A stretch of 64,000 nt of DNA, taken from contig NC_019907.1 in NCBI RefSeq assembly GCF_000325745.1, forward strand, positions 124,001-188,000, read 5' to 3'. The translations under genes and the position numbers were made by a program. Shown here piece by piece: positions 31,008 to 41,219 of the stretch. Every line of letters begins with the position of its first letter. The stretch's first letter is position 1. This DNA comes from Liberibacter crescens BT-1. Lineage in GTDB: Bacteria > Pseudomonadota > Alphaproteobacteria > Rhizobiales > Rhizobiaceae. The notes beneath the pieces were generated by a model, which was given only the letters and a program-made list of their open reading frames with translations, did no database searches and was not told where the DNA came from.

Positions 31008-32437
31008 TGAGAAGCCTACGTAAAGTTAAAATAGTAGCTACATTGGGGCCAGCCTCTTTCTCTGAAGAAGTGGTTGACAAGCTTCATCAAGAGGGTGCCG
31101 ATTTATTCCGTATTAATATGAGTCATGCAAGCCATGACATGATGTATGATTTTATAAAAAAAATTCGATCAGTAGAATCACGGCACGGATACCCGATTGG
31201 TATCATAGTAGATCTTCAAGGACCTAAATTCCGTGTTGGAAAGTTTGATCAGTCTAAGATTATGCTTACATCAGGACAAATTTTTACATTAGATAAAGAT
31301 TCTTCTCCTGGAGATATAAATCGTGTTCATTTTCCACATCCAGAAGTTTTTAAATCAATTGAAATAGGGCATCGTCTATTAATTGATGATGGAAAGTTAG
31401 TTTTACGTGTCAGATCATGTAATGACTATTCTATTACATGTGAAGTAATTTCTGGAACATCAATTTCTGATCGAAAAGGTGTTTCTCTTCCAGACACACT
31501 TTTATCAGTAAGTGTTTTAACAGAAAAGGACATGATAGATCTTGATGTAGCATTACAAACTGGTGAAGTTGATTGGATAGCCTTATCTTTCATTCAGGAT
31601 CCAGAGTCTCTTATAAAAGTTCGTAAAATTACTCAAGGGCGTGTAGGTCTTTTAGCAAAGATAGAAAAACCTCAGGCAGTTAAGTGTATAGAAGAAATAA
31701 TTAAGTTATCTGATGCCATCATGATAGCGCGAGGGGACCTTGGAGTAGAAATGCCAATTGAATCTGTTCCTGGGATACAGAAAAAAATTATTCATATTTC
31801 TCGTATGTGTGGGAAGCCCGTAGTAGTAGCCACTCAGATGCTTGAATCAATGGTTTCTGCTCCTGTTCCGACACGTGCAGAAGTTTCTGATGTGGCAACT
31901 GCTGTATTTGAAGGTGCAGATGCCATTATGCTTTCATCTGAATCTGCATCAGGAAATTATCCTATTGAAGCAATTAGAACTATGGCGTGTATTGCTTCTT
32001 CTGTAGAGATTGATCCATGGTTCCAATATAACCAGAAGGTTGAACCAGATGCTACAGGTGCTGATGCTATTTCATTAGCAGCGCGCCAGATTGCTGAAAC
32101 TCTTCATTTATCAGCTATTGTCTGTTACACTTCATCTGGAGCGACTGGTTTGCGGGCTGCACGAGAGCGTCCTCAAATACCTATTTTGGCTTTGTCTCCT
32201 ATTATGCAGACAGCACGGAGGCTTTCGCTTTCCTGGGGACTTTATTGTGTAGTCACTGAGGATGCTACTGACCTTGATGATATGGTTAACCGGGCTTGCC
32301 GAGTTGTTGTAAGTACAGGATTTGGAAAGCCTGGAGATCGTATCATAATTTCTGCTGGCTTTCCTCTTGGTACTCCTGGAGCAACAAATATGTTGCGTAT
32401 TGCTTATATAGGTACGGATGGGCTTAGTGGTGTTTAA
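31007..32437 (+). CDS. pyk: Pyruvate kinase
   Basis: The 476-residue glycolytic enzyme that makes pyruvate and ATP from phosphoenolpyruvate. VKIVATLGPAS at the start, FRINMSHAS, the catalytic segment LLAKIEKPQAV with its lysine, and the metal-binding IMIARGDLGVEMP are all present. The barrel and C-terminal allosteric domain are complete. AAAGG lies upstream of the start inside the DUF1036 gene. Confidence 0.97.
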   Translation: MRSLRKVKIVATLGPASFSEEVVDKLHQEGADLFRINMSHASHDMMYDFIKKIRSVESRHGYPIGIIVDLQGPKFRVGKFDQSKIMLTSGQIFTLDKDSSPGDINRVHFPHPEVFKSIEIGHRLLIDDGKLVLRVRSCNDYSITCEVISGTSISDRKGVSLPDTLLSVSVLTEKDMIDLDVALQTGEVDWIALSFIQDPESLIKVRKITQGRVGLLAKIEKPQAVKCIEEIIKLSDAIMIARGDLGVEMPIESVPGIQKKIIHISRMCGKPVVVATQMLESMVSAPVPTRAEVSDVATAVFEGADAIMLSSESASGNYPIEAIRTMACIASSVEIDPWFQYNQKVEPDATGADAISLAARQIAETLHLSAIVCYTSSGATGLRAARERPQIPILALSPIMQTARRLSLSWGLYCVVTEDATDLDDMVNRACRVVVSTGFGKPGDRIIISAGFPLGTPGATNMLRIAYIGTDGLSGV

Positions 32438-32548
32438 TGCTTGAAGCTATACATTATAAAATTTATTCATTTTATGCTAAAATAAGCACTATTAGATTTT
32501 GAAAATAATTTTGTTAATCTACTGTTCAGGTAGAAAAAACTAAAGTGG

Positions 32549-32576
32549 CTCTTGTTATTACAGTTAAAAACAAGAG
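32549..32576 (+). promoter_or_regulatory. Hairpin at the ndvA ribosome site
   Basis: CTCTTGTT pairs exactly with AACAAGAG around a 12-base loop. The 3' arm runs into the AGAGG that serves as the ndvA ribosome site (start GTG at 32587). It could hide that site or act as a weak terminator after pyk. Confidence 0.42.
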
Positions 32577-32586
32577 GTAGTTTAAA

Positions 32587-34392
32587 GTGTCCTTATTCAA
32601 GGTCTATATTTGTGCATTGACATATCTCTCTCAGTTGCGATTGCGAGTTTTCTTGATTGTATTATGTAATGTGATACTTGCAGTTGTTTCAGTTGCTGAG
32701 CCTATTTTATTCGGTTCCGTAATTGATAATTTGTCGTCTAAAAACTTCATTTCACATTCTTTGTTAATGTGGATGATGTTTATGATATTTAATGCACTTG
32801 CTTTTGTATTAGTTTCCCGTGAGGCTGATCGGATCGCTCATAGTCGTCGTTCTGTTCTTTTAACAGAATCTTTTGCACGGATTATATCTAGGCCATTATC
32901 TTGGCATTATAGCAAAAGTACGTTTAATCTTTCACATACTTTGTTACGTGCTTCTGAGACACTTTTTACTTTATGGCTTGAATTTATGCGTAATCACCTC
33001 GCAACAGCTATAGCTATCATCCTTCTTATTCCAGTGGCGTTTTCAATGGATTTTCGTCTTGCCACAGTTTTAATGGTTCTTGGTCTGATTTATTGGTTAA
33101 TAGGTAAGGTAGTTATTAATCGTACTCGTAAAGGACAAGATTCTGTGGAATCGCATTATAGGGAAACTTTTTCTCATATCAGTGATTCTATTAGAAATGT
33201 TTCTGTTCTTCATAGTTATGATAGAATTGATGCAGAGGTTAAAGCTGTTAAGTCTTATTGTGAAAAACTTCTTTTTGCTCAGCTTCCCGTTCTTGATTGG
33301 TGGGCTTTGGCAAATGCCTTGAATCGTATGGCATCTACTATTTCAATGGTGGTTGTTATTATAGTAGGGAGTTTTCTTGTAAAGCGTGGTGAGATGCAGA
33401 TAGGTGAGGTGATAGCTTTTATCGGATTTGCTAATCTTCTTATTAGTCGATTAGATCAGGTTCGTCAGTTCTCTGTTCAAATTTTTGAAGCTCATTCCAG
33501 ATTAATAGACTTTTTTGAATTAGAAGGGAATATCAATGTTAATTCTAATAAGATTAATGCTCCTAAGACATGCGGTGATCTTTTTGGAAACATTGAGCTT
33601 GGTAAAGTAAGAGGCTTGGTAGAATTTAGAGATGTTTCTTTCAATTTTCAAAATGCTGTGCATGGAGTAAAAAAAGTTTCTTTTGTAGCTAAGGCAGGTC
33701 AAACTATTGCTATTGTTGGACCAACAGGAGCAGGAAAAACAACCCTCATGAATCTTCTTCAACGTGTTTATGATCCAAATGAAGGTCAAATCTTAATTGA
33801 TGGAATCGATATAACAAGGGTGACGCATAGATCATTGCGGCGTAATATTGCAACTGTTTTTCAAGAATCTGGATTGCTTGATAGGTCAATTAGTGAAAAT
33901 ATTAGTTTAGGTAGAGAGGAAGCCAAACAAGCTGATATCGTCAATGCTGCTTCTGTTGCTGTTGCTCATGATTTTATTAAAAATTGTTCTGATGGTTATG
34001 ATACACGCGTAGGAGAGAAAGGAAATTATCTCTCTGGAGGTGAACGTCAAAGGATTGCAATAGCTCGAGCTGTTTTGAAGGATGCTCCTATTCTTATTCT
34101 CGATGAAGCTACGAGTGCGCTAGATGTAGAAACAGAGAATCGTGTTAAGAATGCTATTGATGTATTACGTAATAATCGGACTACTTTTATAATTGCTCAT
34201 CGGCTTTCAACGGTGCGTGAGGCAGATTTGGTCATGGTTGTTGATAAAGGACAGATCGTTGAAATGGGTAGTTTCGAAGACCTTTCACACAGCAATGGAC
34301 GGTTTGCAGCTTTGTTAAGGTCCGGAGGTATTATGTCTGATATAAACGTACGTAAAGCTAACTTTACTATAATAGATAATGAAGCTGCTTAG
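32587..34392 (+). CDS. ndvA: Cyclic beta-1,2-glucan ABC exporter, NdvA/ChvA type
   Basis: A 601-residue fused permease-ATPase. Six membrane helices lie in about the first 320 residues, with AEPILFGSVIDNL and LVSREADRIAHSRR close to the ChvA/NdvA sequences as I know them. The ATPase has Walker A VGPTGAGKTTLMNLL, signature YLSGGERQRIAIARA, Walker B ILILDEATSALD and the switch IIAHRLSTV. In rhizobia it exports periplasmic cyclic glucan, needed for osmotic adaptation and host interaction. Whether this genome has the glucan synthase NdvB cannot be seen here. It starts with GTG. Confidence 0.9.
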   Translation: MSLFKVYICALTYLSQLRLRVFLIVLCNVILAVVSVAEPILFGSVIDNLSSKNFISHSLLMWMMFMIFNALAFVLVSREADRIAHSRRSVLLTESFARIISRPLSWHYSKSTFNLSHTLLRASETLFTLWLEFMRNHLATAIAIILLIPVAFSMDFRLATVLMVLGLIYWLIGKVVINRTRKGQDSVESHYRETFSHISDSIRNVSVLHSYDRIDAEVKAVKSYCEKLLFAQLPVLDWWALANALNRMASTISMVVVIIVGSFLVKRGEMQIGEVIAFIGFANLLISRLDQVRQFSVQIFEAHSRLIDFFELEGNINVNSNKINAPKTCGDLFGNIELGKVRGLVEFRDVSFNFQNAVHGVKKVSFVAKAGQTIAIVGPTGAGKTTLMNLLQRVYDPNEGQILIDGIDITRVTHRSLRRNIATVFQESGLLDRSISENISLGREEAKQADIVNAASVAVAHDFIKNCSDGYDTRVGEKGNYLSGGERQRIAIARAVLKDAPILILDEATSALDVETENRVKNAIDVLRNNRTTFIIAHRLSTVREADLVMVVDKGQIVEMGSFEDLSHSNGRFAALLRSGGIMSDINVRKANFTIIDNEAA

Positions 34393-34524
34393 TTCTAGAA
34401 ACTTGTTTGTAAGTTGTAAGCATTAATCACTAAGTTTTTTGAATAGGTTATTTCAAGTAATACGTTTTTATAATTCATTTTTTTATCTACCGAGATATTG
34501 AAAATCGTTTAAGTATTGTGAATA
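34393..34524. other. Convergent spacer between ndvA and lpcC
   Basis: 132 AT-rich bases between two converging genes. Repeated AAGTT/AACTT segments could pair weakly, but no clear terminator is visible. Confidence 0.3.
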
Positions 34525-35625
34525 TTATTTTTCACAGCTTTCTAAAAAGAGTCGCTCATATACTTCTCCTATTTCAAGCGCTTCGCGTTCAATGGAAAAA
34601 TGTTTTAAAGCACGTTTATGTCCTCTTAATCCAGCCAATGATGCTCTTTCTTGGTTGTTTATGAAGGCTAATGTTGCTTGTTCAAGCGCATCGATATTCC
34701 CAGGTGGGCAAAGTATACCGGTTTCTTCTTCATTTATAGTCAGCAATTCTGAAAATACACCAACATTGGTTGCTATTACTGGGATACCACTTGCCATAGC
34801 TTCTAAAGGAGTCAGACCAAAACCTTCCCAACGTTGAGGTGCTATAAAAAGATCTAATGCTCGATACCAGATTTCTATCGACAATGTTTCATTTATAAAG
34901 ACTATTTGATCTTGCAAATTAGCTTTATATATCCGCTTTTCGAGATTTTTTTTGAATGCTAAATGAGGAAGCGTTGTTCTTCCAATGATAACAGCTTTCC
35001 ATTTTGGATGAGAGGGTAAAATGCGTATCATTGTATCAACAAATAAATCTGTGCCTTTATTTTTACGAATACGACCAAAACAACCGATAAGTTTAATATC
35101 ATCAGGCATTCCTATGACATGTCGATCATATGTTTTATTTTTTGTAGGATAAAAACGTTTTGTATCTACACCATGCATTATGACAGTGGTTGGTCGTTTG
35201 ATAAAGGCAGCAGATTTTTTACTTGTAGTTATTACTGCATTCATACGAGATATGAGATATTTTGTCCATTTTGTATGATTGCGTTGAGAGGCTGAGGTAA
35301 ATACAATTTTTAAAGGTATGTATAATAGGTCACGCATGAAGAGACCAAATAACATTTCAGTATTACGACGTGCGTGCCAAATACGAAATTGTCTCCCAAT
35401 GGGTTTTTGCCATAAAGATGCTAATGAAAATAGCCCAATATGAGTGATTTTTTTAGGCAAAAGTAACCCAACAGCAGCTATTTTTTGCCCTAACCTGCGT
35501 TGTACAGGTATTAGGCTAAAAATAGTTGAAGTTACACCTGAGTGACGCAACTTGAAATTTGGAGCAATTACATCAATTTTTTTAATGTCAACTTGTTCGT
35601 CAGATTTGTAAAACACTAGACCCAC
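34525..35625 (-). CDS. lpcC: Group 1 glycosyltransferase, LPS core mannosyltransferase LpcC type
   Basis: A 366-residue GT-B glycosyltransferase. [16 protein letters not shown] near the start matches rhizobial LpcC, which adds mannose to the lipopolysaccharide core. [26 protein letters not shown] and the donor-site block [19 protein letters not shown] are the family-4 motifs. It follows greA as in Rhizobium. The GTG at 35625 overlaps greA by 10 bases; a GTG at 35616, sharing one base with the greA stop, is an alternative. The exact sugar is inferred. Confidence 0.85.
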   Translation of the reverse strand: MGLVFYKSDEQVDIKKIDVIAPNFKLRHSGVTSTIFSLIPVQRRLGQKIAAVGLLLPKKITHIGLFSLASLWQKPIGRQFRIWHARRNTEMLFGLFMRDLLYIPLKIVFTSASQRNHTKWTKYLISRMNAVITTSKKSAAFIKRPTTVIMHGVDTKRFYPTKNKTYDRHVIGMPDDIKLIGCFGRIRKNKGTDLFVDTMIRILPSHPKWKAVIIGRTTLPHLAFKKNLEKRIYKANLQDQIVFINETLSIEIWYRALDLFIAPQRWEGFGLTPLEAMASGIPVIATNVGVFSELLTINEEETGILCPPGNIDALEQATLAFINNQERASLAGLRGHKRALKHFSIEREALEIGEVYERLFLESCEK

Positions 35626-36092
35626 AGAACGTCAATAATTTCATACGATTTATAACCTCCAGGAGCATTTACTTCAATGGTATCACCTATTTCTTTACCA
35701 ATTAAAGCTCTTGCAATTGGAGATGATATGGAGATAAGGCCAGAACGTACATCAGCTTCTTGGTCTCCAACGATTCGATATATTTTTTCTTCTTCAGTAT
35801 CTTCGTTTATAAGCTTGACTGTGGCACCAAATGCAATTTTAGATCCAGACATTTTTGAGAGATCAATAACTTCAGCACGGGCGATCATAGCTTCTAGTTC
35901 ACTTAAACGGCCTTCATTTAGACTCTGTGCTTCTTTTGCGGCTTGATATTCAGCATTTTCTGAGAGATCACCATGAGCTCGTGCTTCTGCTATAGCTTCA
36001 ATAATTCTAGGGCGTTCTTCCTGTTGTCTCCAACGTATTTCGTCTTGAAGTTTGACAAAGCCGTTTTGAGTCATTGGAATTTTTTCTACCAT
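35616..36092 (-). CDS. greA: Transcription elongation factor GreA
   Basis: A 158-residue protein with an N-terminal coiled coil ([18 protein letters not shown] carries the acidic tip that activates RNA cleavage) and a C-terminal FKBP-like domain ending [20 protein letters not shown]. It rescues backtracked RNA polymerase. It lies between carB and lpcC, the rhizobial order, and overlaps lpcC. Confidence 0.96.
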   Translation of the reverse strand: MVEKIPMTQNGFVKLQDEIRWRQQEERPRIIEAIAEARAHGDLSENAEYQAAKEAQSLNEGRLSELEAMIARAEVIDLSKMSGSKIAFGATVKLINEDTEEEKIYRIVGDQEADVRSGLISISSPIARALIGKEIGDTIEVNAPGGYKSYEIIDVLWV

Positions 36093-36269
36093 TTCTAATA
36101 TCCTTGTAACAATAATGGCATTTTTGATAAGAATATAAAATCCTATTAAAATTTATGCTATCATTTTTTTCTACCCTTTTATAGAGATTATATTTGTTGC
36201 TTTTTCAGATAATTTTCTTTTCTATACCTATCTTATAGGAGATAAGAAGTATCTATTTTTTATGACTAC

Positions 36270-39200
36270 TCATGTCCATTGATTATCAAAATAACTCTGA
36301 AGGGAGCGGACTTCAAAACTACCTTCTTTAAGAGCTTGAATGGCTTGAACAGCGGCTTCTGCTCCTGCAATAGTTGTATAGTAAGGAATTTTTTGAATAA
36401 GAGTTGCTCGTCGGAGAGATTTTGAATCAGAAATGGCTTTGCTCCCCTCTGTGGTATTGATAACGAGATGAATTTGTCGATTGCTAATAGCATCTTCTAT
36501 ATGTGGTCTACCTTCTAGAACCTTGTTAATTTTTGTTGCTTCTAAACCATGAGCAGATAAGAAACGAGAAGTTCCTCCTGTTGCCAGGATTTTAAATCCT
36601 AGATTTTTCAGAAGGTGTATCGTAGGTAATATCCTTTTCTTATCTTCATCTCGTACTGATACAAAAACAGCTCCCCCTCGAGGTAGATCAACACCTGCAC
36701 CTAATTGTGATTTTGCAAATGCTAAAGGAAAGTCAATATCAAGTCCCATGACTTCACCCGTAGAACGCATTTCAGGTCCTAAGAGAACATCAACTCCAGG
36801 GAATCTTGAGAAAGGGAATACTGCTTCCTTAACCGCAATATGTTTTATTTTTTTAAAATCCTTCTTCTGTCCATAAGCACGTATTGCATTATCTAGGTTG
36901 TCGTGTGCCATAATGCGGGCAGCGACTTTAGCAATCGGTAACCCAATAGTTTTTGCAACAAAAGGTACAGTTCGAGATGCACGTGGATTTACTTCAATCA
37001 CATAAATCTTGTTGTCTTTTATGGCATATTGTACATTTATGAGCCCACCTACATTTAATGCCTTAGCCAATTCTGTAGTTTGACGAATTAATTCATCTGT
37101 AAGTTCTGAAGATAATGAACGTGATGGTAAAGAGCAGGCAGAATCTCCAGAATGAATTCCAGCTTCTTCGATGTGTTCTATAATACCTGCAACTATAACC
37201 TGATTATTTTGGCATAGGGCGTCTACATCTATTTCCATAGCATTATCTAGGTAACTATCAAAAAGTAAAGGATTTTTTCCTAACAGAGTATTGATTTGGC
37301 CTGTTTTATCGTTAGGGTATTGTTGTTTGATATTCTCTGGAACAAGCTCTGGTACAATATCCAGCAAGTAATTTTGTAGCATATTCTCAGAGTGTATAAT
37401 TTGCATAGCCCGACCGCCTAATACATAAGATGGACGAACTAAAAGAGGAAAGCCAATTTCGGATGCTACTAGTCTTGCTTGCTCTACTGAATGAGCAATA
37501 CCATTATTAGGTTGATTAAGCGATAATTTCATGAGCAATTTCTGGAACCGATCACGATCTTCAGCTAAGTCTATAGCATCTGGATCTGTTCCAAGAATAG
37601 GAATGCCATTTTTTTCAAGAATTTTTGCAAGTTTTAAGGGAGTTTGTCCCCCAAACTGTACAATTACTCCTAGAAGATTTCCTCTTTGTTGTTCTACTCT
37701 AATAATCTCAATGACATCCTCATCGGTGAGAGGTTCAAAATATAACCTGTCTGCAGTATCATAATCTGTAGATACAGTTTCAGGATTACAATTAATCATA
37801 ATGGTTTCTATATTGGTATCTTTCAAAGCAAAAACAGCGTGGCAGCAACAATAATCAAATTCAATACCTTGTCCAATTCGATTAGGGCCTCCACCAAGAA
37901 TAACCACTTTATTACGATCGGAAACTTGGGATTCAGAATGTGGTTGATCAATGAACTTCGTTTCATATGTCGAATACATATATGCTGTAGGAGAAGAAAA
38001 TTCAGCTGCACAAGTATCAATGCGTTTAAAAACTGGATGAACATTTAATTGGTTGCGGAGTTCTCTAACTTCTTGAATAGTTTTTCCAGAGAGTATTGAT
38101 AGACGAGCATCAGAAAAACCCATTGCTTTAATCATGAGCATGTTTTGAGAATCCTCAGGCAACCCATGCTCGCAAATACGAGCTTCCATATCTACGATCA
38201 TTTTTATCTGTTGTATAAACCATGGATCGATATCACATCCTTGATGTGCATCTTCTATTGTCATACCTAGACGCAGTGCTTGTGCTACCATACGTAATCT
38301 GTCAGGTGTTGGTGTACCGATAGCAGCACGAATAGCATTTTTATCATCCCATTGACCCAGGTTAGGGATTTCAATTTCGTCAAGTCCAGTTAATCCAGTT
38401 TCCAAACCACGTAAAGCTTTCTGAAGAGATTCAGAAAATGTACGTCCGATAGCCATGACTTCACCAACTGATTTCATTGATGTTGTTAAAATTGGTTCTG
38501 CTCCAGGAAATTTCTCAAAGGCAAATCGTGGAATTTTTGTTACAATGTAATCTATAGATGGCTCAAAAGATGCCGGAATTTTTCCTCCAGTGATGTCATT
38601 TCCAAGTTCATCTAATGTATAACCAATAGCTAGTTTTGCAGCAATTTTAGCGATAGGGAATCCTGTTGCCTTCGAAGCAAGTGCTGAAGAACGTGATACA
38701 CGAGGATTCATTTCGATAACCACTAATCGTCCGTCTTGTGGATTAACAGCAAACTGTACATTTGCTCCACCAGTTTCCACTCCAATTTCTCGAAGTACAG
38801 AAATTGCAGCATTGCGCATTATCTGATATTCTTTATCAGTAAGCGTTAATGCTGGAGCGACAGTAATTGAATCACCAGTATGAATTCCCATAGGATCCAC
38901 GTTTTCGATTGAGCAAACAACAATACAGTTATCTGCTTTATCTCGGATCATTTCAATTTCATACTCTTTCCAACCAAGTATTGATTCTTCAATCAACACT
39001 TCAGTGGTCGGTGAGGCATATAGCCCACGTTCAACTATTTCAAAGAATTCCGAACGATTATAGGCTATACCCCCACCTGTTCCTCCGAGTGTAAAAGATG
39101 GACGGATAATGAGAGGTAAGCCGATTTCATCAAGAGCTTGTACAGCAATAGCCATAGCATTCCCCATATAGCGTTGCTTTCTGTCAGATTTACCTGCGTT

Positions 39201-39767
39201 CCATTGAATCTCGAGTTCATCCAATGCTTGGTCGAGTTTCTCTCCTTTAAGAAAAATCTTAAGTTTTTCACGTTCAATTTCGTGAGTTTTACGATCCTGG
39301 TTTTTAATATCTGTCGCATTGGCAAGAATTGATTTCGGAGTTTCTAGATTAATTCTAGCCATTGCTTCACGAAAGAGGGCCCTGTCTTCAGCTTTATCAA
39401 TAGCTTCTGGTTTGGCACCAATCATTTCAACTTTGTAACGATCGAGTACTCCCATGCGTTTCAATGATAGGGCTGTATTAAGAGCTGTTTGACCACCCAT
39501 AGTTGGTAGTAGTGCATCAGGACGTTCTTTGGCTATGATTTTTGCTATAACTTCTGGGATGATAGGTTCAATATAAGTTGCGTCTGCCAGATCAGGATCT
39601 GTCATAATAGTAGCTGGATTAGAGTTGACAAGAATAACCCGATATCCTTCTTCTTTCAAGGCTTTGCAAGCTTGGGTTCCTGAATAATCGAATTCGCATG
39701 CCTGTCCAATTATAATCGGGCCTGCGCCGATTATAAGGATAGAGTTTATATCTTTGCGTTTTGGCAT
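36270..39767 (-). CDS. carB: Carbamoyl-phosphate synthase large subunit
   Basis: A 1165-residue enzyme that makes carbamoyl phosphate for arginine and pyrimidines, feeding argF, pyrD and pyrF in this window. Two ATP-grasp halves are seen: [19 protein letters not shown] with [16 protein letters not shown] in the first, and [19 protein letters not shown] with [15 protein letters not shown] in the second. A C-terminal MGS-like domain ([13 protein letters not shown]) follows. The extra 40-50 residues near 165-215 are usual in rhizobia. I prefer the ATG at 39767 ([16 protein letters not shown]) over the one ten codons upstream. Confidence 0.96.
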   Translation of the reverse strand: MPKRKDINSILIIGAGPIIIGQACEFDYSGTQACKALKEEGYRVILVNSNPATIMTDPDLADATYIEPIIPEVIAKIIAKERPDALLPTMGGQTALNTALSLKRMGVLDRYKVEMIGAKPEAIDKAEDRALFREAMARINLETPKSILANATDIKNQDRKTHEIEREKLKIFLKGEKLDQALDELEIQWNAGKSDRKQRYMGNAMAIAVQALDEIGLPLIIRPSFTLGGTGGGIAYNRSEFFEIVERGLYASPTTEVLIEESILGWKEYEIEMIRDKADNCIVVCSIENVDPMGIHTGDSITVAPALTLTDKEYQIMRNAAISVLREIGVETGGANVQFAVNPQDGRLVVIEMNPRVSRSSALASKATGFPIAKIAAKLAIGYTLDELGNDITGGKIPASFEPSIDYIVTKIPRFAFEKFPGAEPILTTSMKSVGEVMAIGRTFSESLQKALRGLETGLTGLDEIEIPNLGQWDDKNAIRAAIGTPTPDRLRMVAQALRLGMTIEDAHQGCDIDPWFIQQIKMIVDMEARICEHGLPEDSQNMLMIKAMGFSDARLSILSGKTIQEVRELRNQLNVHPVFKRIDTCAAEFSSPTAYMYSTYETKFIDQPHSESQVSDRNKVVILGGGPNRIGQGIEFDYCCCHAVFALKDTNIETIMINCNPETVSTDYDTADRLYFEPLTDEDVIEIIRVEQQRGNLLGVIVQFGGQTPLKLAKILEKNGIPILGTDPDAIDLAEDRDRFQKLLMKLSLNQPNNGIAHSVEQARLVASEIGFPLLVRPSYVLGGRAMQIIHSENMLQNYLLDIVPELVPENIKQQYPNDKTGQINTLLGKNPLLFDSYLDNAMEIDVDALCQNNQVIVAGIIEHIEEAGIHSGDSACSLPSRSLSSELTDELIRQTTELAKALNVGGLINVQYAIKDNKIYVIEVNPRASRTVPFVAKTIGLPIAKVAARIMAHDNLDNAIRAYGQKKDFKKIKHIAVKEAVFPFSRFPGVDVLLGPEMRSTGEVMGLDIDFPLAFAKSQLGAGVDLPRGGAVFVSVRDEDKKRILPTIHLLKNLGFKILATGGTSRFLSAHGLEATKINKVLEGRPHIEDAISNRQIHLVINTTEGSKAISDSKSLRRATLIQKIPYYTTIAGAEAAVQAIQALKEGSFEVRSLQSYFDNQWT

Positions 39768-39973
39768 GTTATGACTTTCTGTGATCTTATTGTTCAAGGT
39801 CTAAAATTTTATGTAATTTCAAATTATTATTAAAATTTATTATAAAAAACACTGAAATTTATTATAATGAGGTTATTTTATTTTGTTATAATAAACGAAT
39901 ACTATAACTGCTTTTTGTGTTTTTGTTTTAAGTCGCCTTAGATATATTTTTTATTTTAGAAATCTTAGATAAC

Positions 39974-40945
39974 ATGATGTCAAGTGATAGTAGACCTTTA
40001 CAGGTATCTCGATTTTTATTGATTAGTTTATTTATTTTTAGTTTTAGTGTAACACTTGCTATTAGTCCTTATGTAAATTTAATTATAGATTATAAAAGTT
40101 TATTACAATTTTTAGTAATTGTTATCACTATTATTTGTATATCGAATGTTCTTCGGGTTTTTTTTGATTTTTTTCTTCTAAGATCTATCGTTGAAGTTAT
40201 AGGATGGGGTTTTTGTTTAACCCCTATCATTATCATTTCTACATATATTGCTATGCATTTTAATCAACCTCTTGCAGATAATACGCTTAGCCTTGTAGAT
40301 GAAAGGCTTGGTTTTCATTGGGAATCTTTTATAAGATTTGTTGATGCCAGACCTTGGCTTTCTTTCTGGCTGAAAGAAAGTTATTCATCTTTCGCATTTC
40401 AACTTGTAATTTGGCCTATAATATTGATCTTTTTAAAAATTCCTGAACGTGCTTATATAATGGTGACTTCTTATGGGATTTTATGCTTTGTATCAAGTAT
40501 CGTGGCAACTTGGTTCCCAGCTCTTGGGACATATGTATATTATCATATAGACCCAGACACCTTGAAGAATATTGACAGCTTGTATGGGTATCATTTTCTT
40601 CAGCAATTCCATGCAGTACGGGATCAGTCACCCTTTCATTTATTATTCCGAGATACTGCAGGAATTATAACTTTCCCGTCCGTGCATGCAGCTGTTGCTA
40701 CTTTATGTATATGGGCTGCTTGGCCTCTTAAATTTTTAAAGTGGGTTTCTCTTTTACTAAATTTTCTAATGATGGTTTCCGCCGTTGCTAATGCCAGTCA
40801 TTATTTGATTGATATTATTGCTGGTGCTGTTGTCGCTATTATGTCGATTTCTTTTTTAGTGGCCTTGATTGGAAGAATTACAAAAAGTGACACATTCAAT
40901 TTTTACAAGCTTCAACCTTTAAAAGAAAAAATTGAAATATTGTAA
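39974..40945 (+). CDS. PAP2 family membrane phosphatase, copy 1
   Basis: A 323-residue protein with about six hydrophobic helices. The PAP2 active-site elements are FPSVHAAVATLCIWA (the PSxH motif, about residues 237-240) and NASHYLIDIIAGAV (the HxxxD motif), as in the PAP2_3/Aur1-like branch. Such enzymes remove or transfer phosphate on lipid carriers or phospholipids with the active site facing the periplasm. It is one of two adjacent copies made by tandem duplication and is divergent from carB. The substrate is unknown. Both copies are intact, so either could be the ancestral form. Confidence 0.85.
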   Translation: MMSSDSRPLQVSRFLLISLFIFSFSVTLAISPYVNLIIDYKSLLQFLVIVITIICISNVLRVFFDFFLLRSIVEVIGWGFCLTPIIIISTYIAMHFNQPLADNTLSLVDERLGFHWESFIRFVDARPWLSFWLKESYSSFAFQLVIWPIILIFLKIPERAYIMVTSYGILCFVSSIVATWFPALGTYVYYHIDPDTLKNIDSLYGYHFLQQFHAVRDQSPFHLLFRDTAGIITFPSVHAAVATLCIWAAWPLKFLKWVSLLLNFLMMVSAVANASHYLIDIIAGAVVAIMSISFLVALIGRITKSDTFNFYKLQPLKEKIEIL

Positions 40946-40987
40946 AATAATTGAATGTTTATAATGAATATTATGGAAGTAAATGGA

Positions 40988-41213
40988 TTATGTCGTATCA
41001 AGAAGTGCTTCTTCTTTACGAATTAAACGACTTGGTCTTTCTATTCCTTCTTCTATAATTTCTTTTTCTGTACAAGAAAAAGAGATTCTTAACGTATTTG
41101 TACCTGATCGATCGGCAAAGATTTCTTGAATAATGTAGCGGTATTCAGTTTTTCCATTAGCTTCATCCAGATGAACATACCTCCCTCTGGTTTGGTCCAT
41201 GTTACGCTTTTTG
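40988..41213 (-). pseudogene. Remnant of the aminotransferase 3' end
   Basis: The C-terminal codons (ADRSGTNTLRISFSCTEKE and the end RKEEALLDTT) match the intact gene at 42429 almost exactly. About 90 codons before them are broken by a 43-base deletion near 41121 and by loss of everything upstream at the duplication joint. A 70-codon open frame with an ATG at 41200 remains but is an artefact of the joint. Confidence 0.88.
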
Positions 41214-41219
41214 CGTATA

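Larger units (their letters stand above)
39779..41213. repeat. First copy of a tandem duplication
   Basis: The sequence from CTGTGATCTTATTG to TTACGCTTTTTG is repeated at 41220-42697 with a constant offset of 1441 bases up to about 41120. It contains the region upstream of carB, PAP2 copy 1 and the 3' end of the aminotransferase gene. Past 41120 this copy lacks 43 bases that the second copy has. Confidence 0.92.

Noticed and set aside
40988-41200. 70-codon open frame as a separate new gene
   Set aside because: It is the end of the aminotransferase gene copied by the duplication and put in frame with an accidental ATG at the joint.
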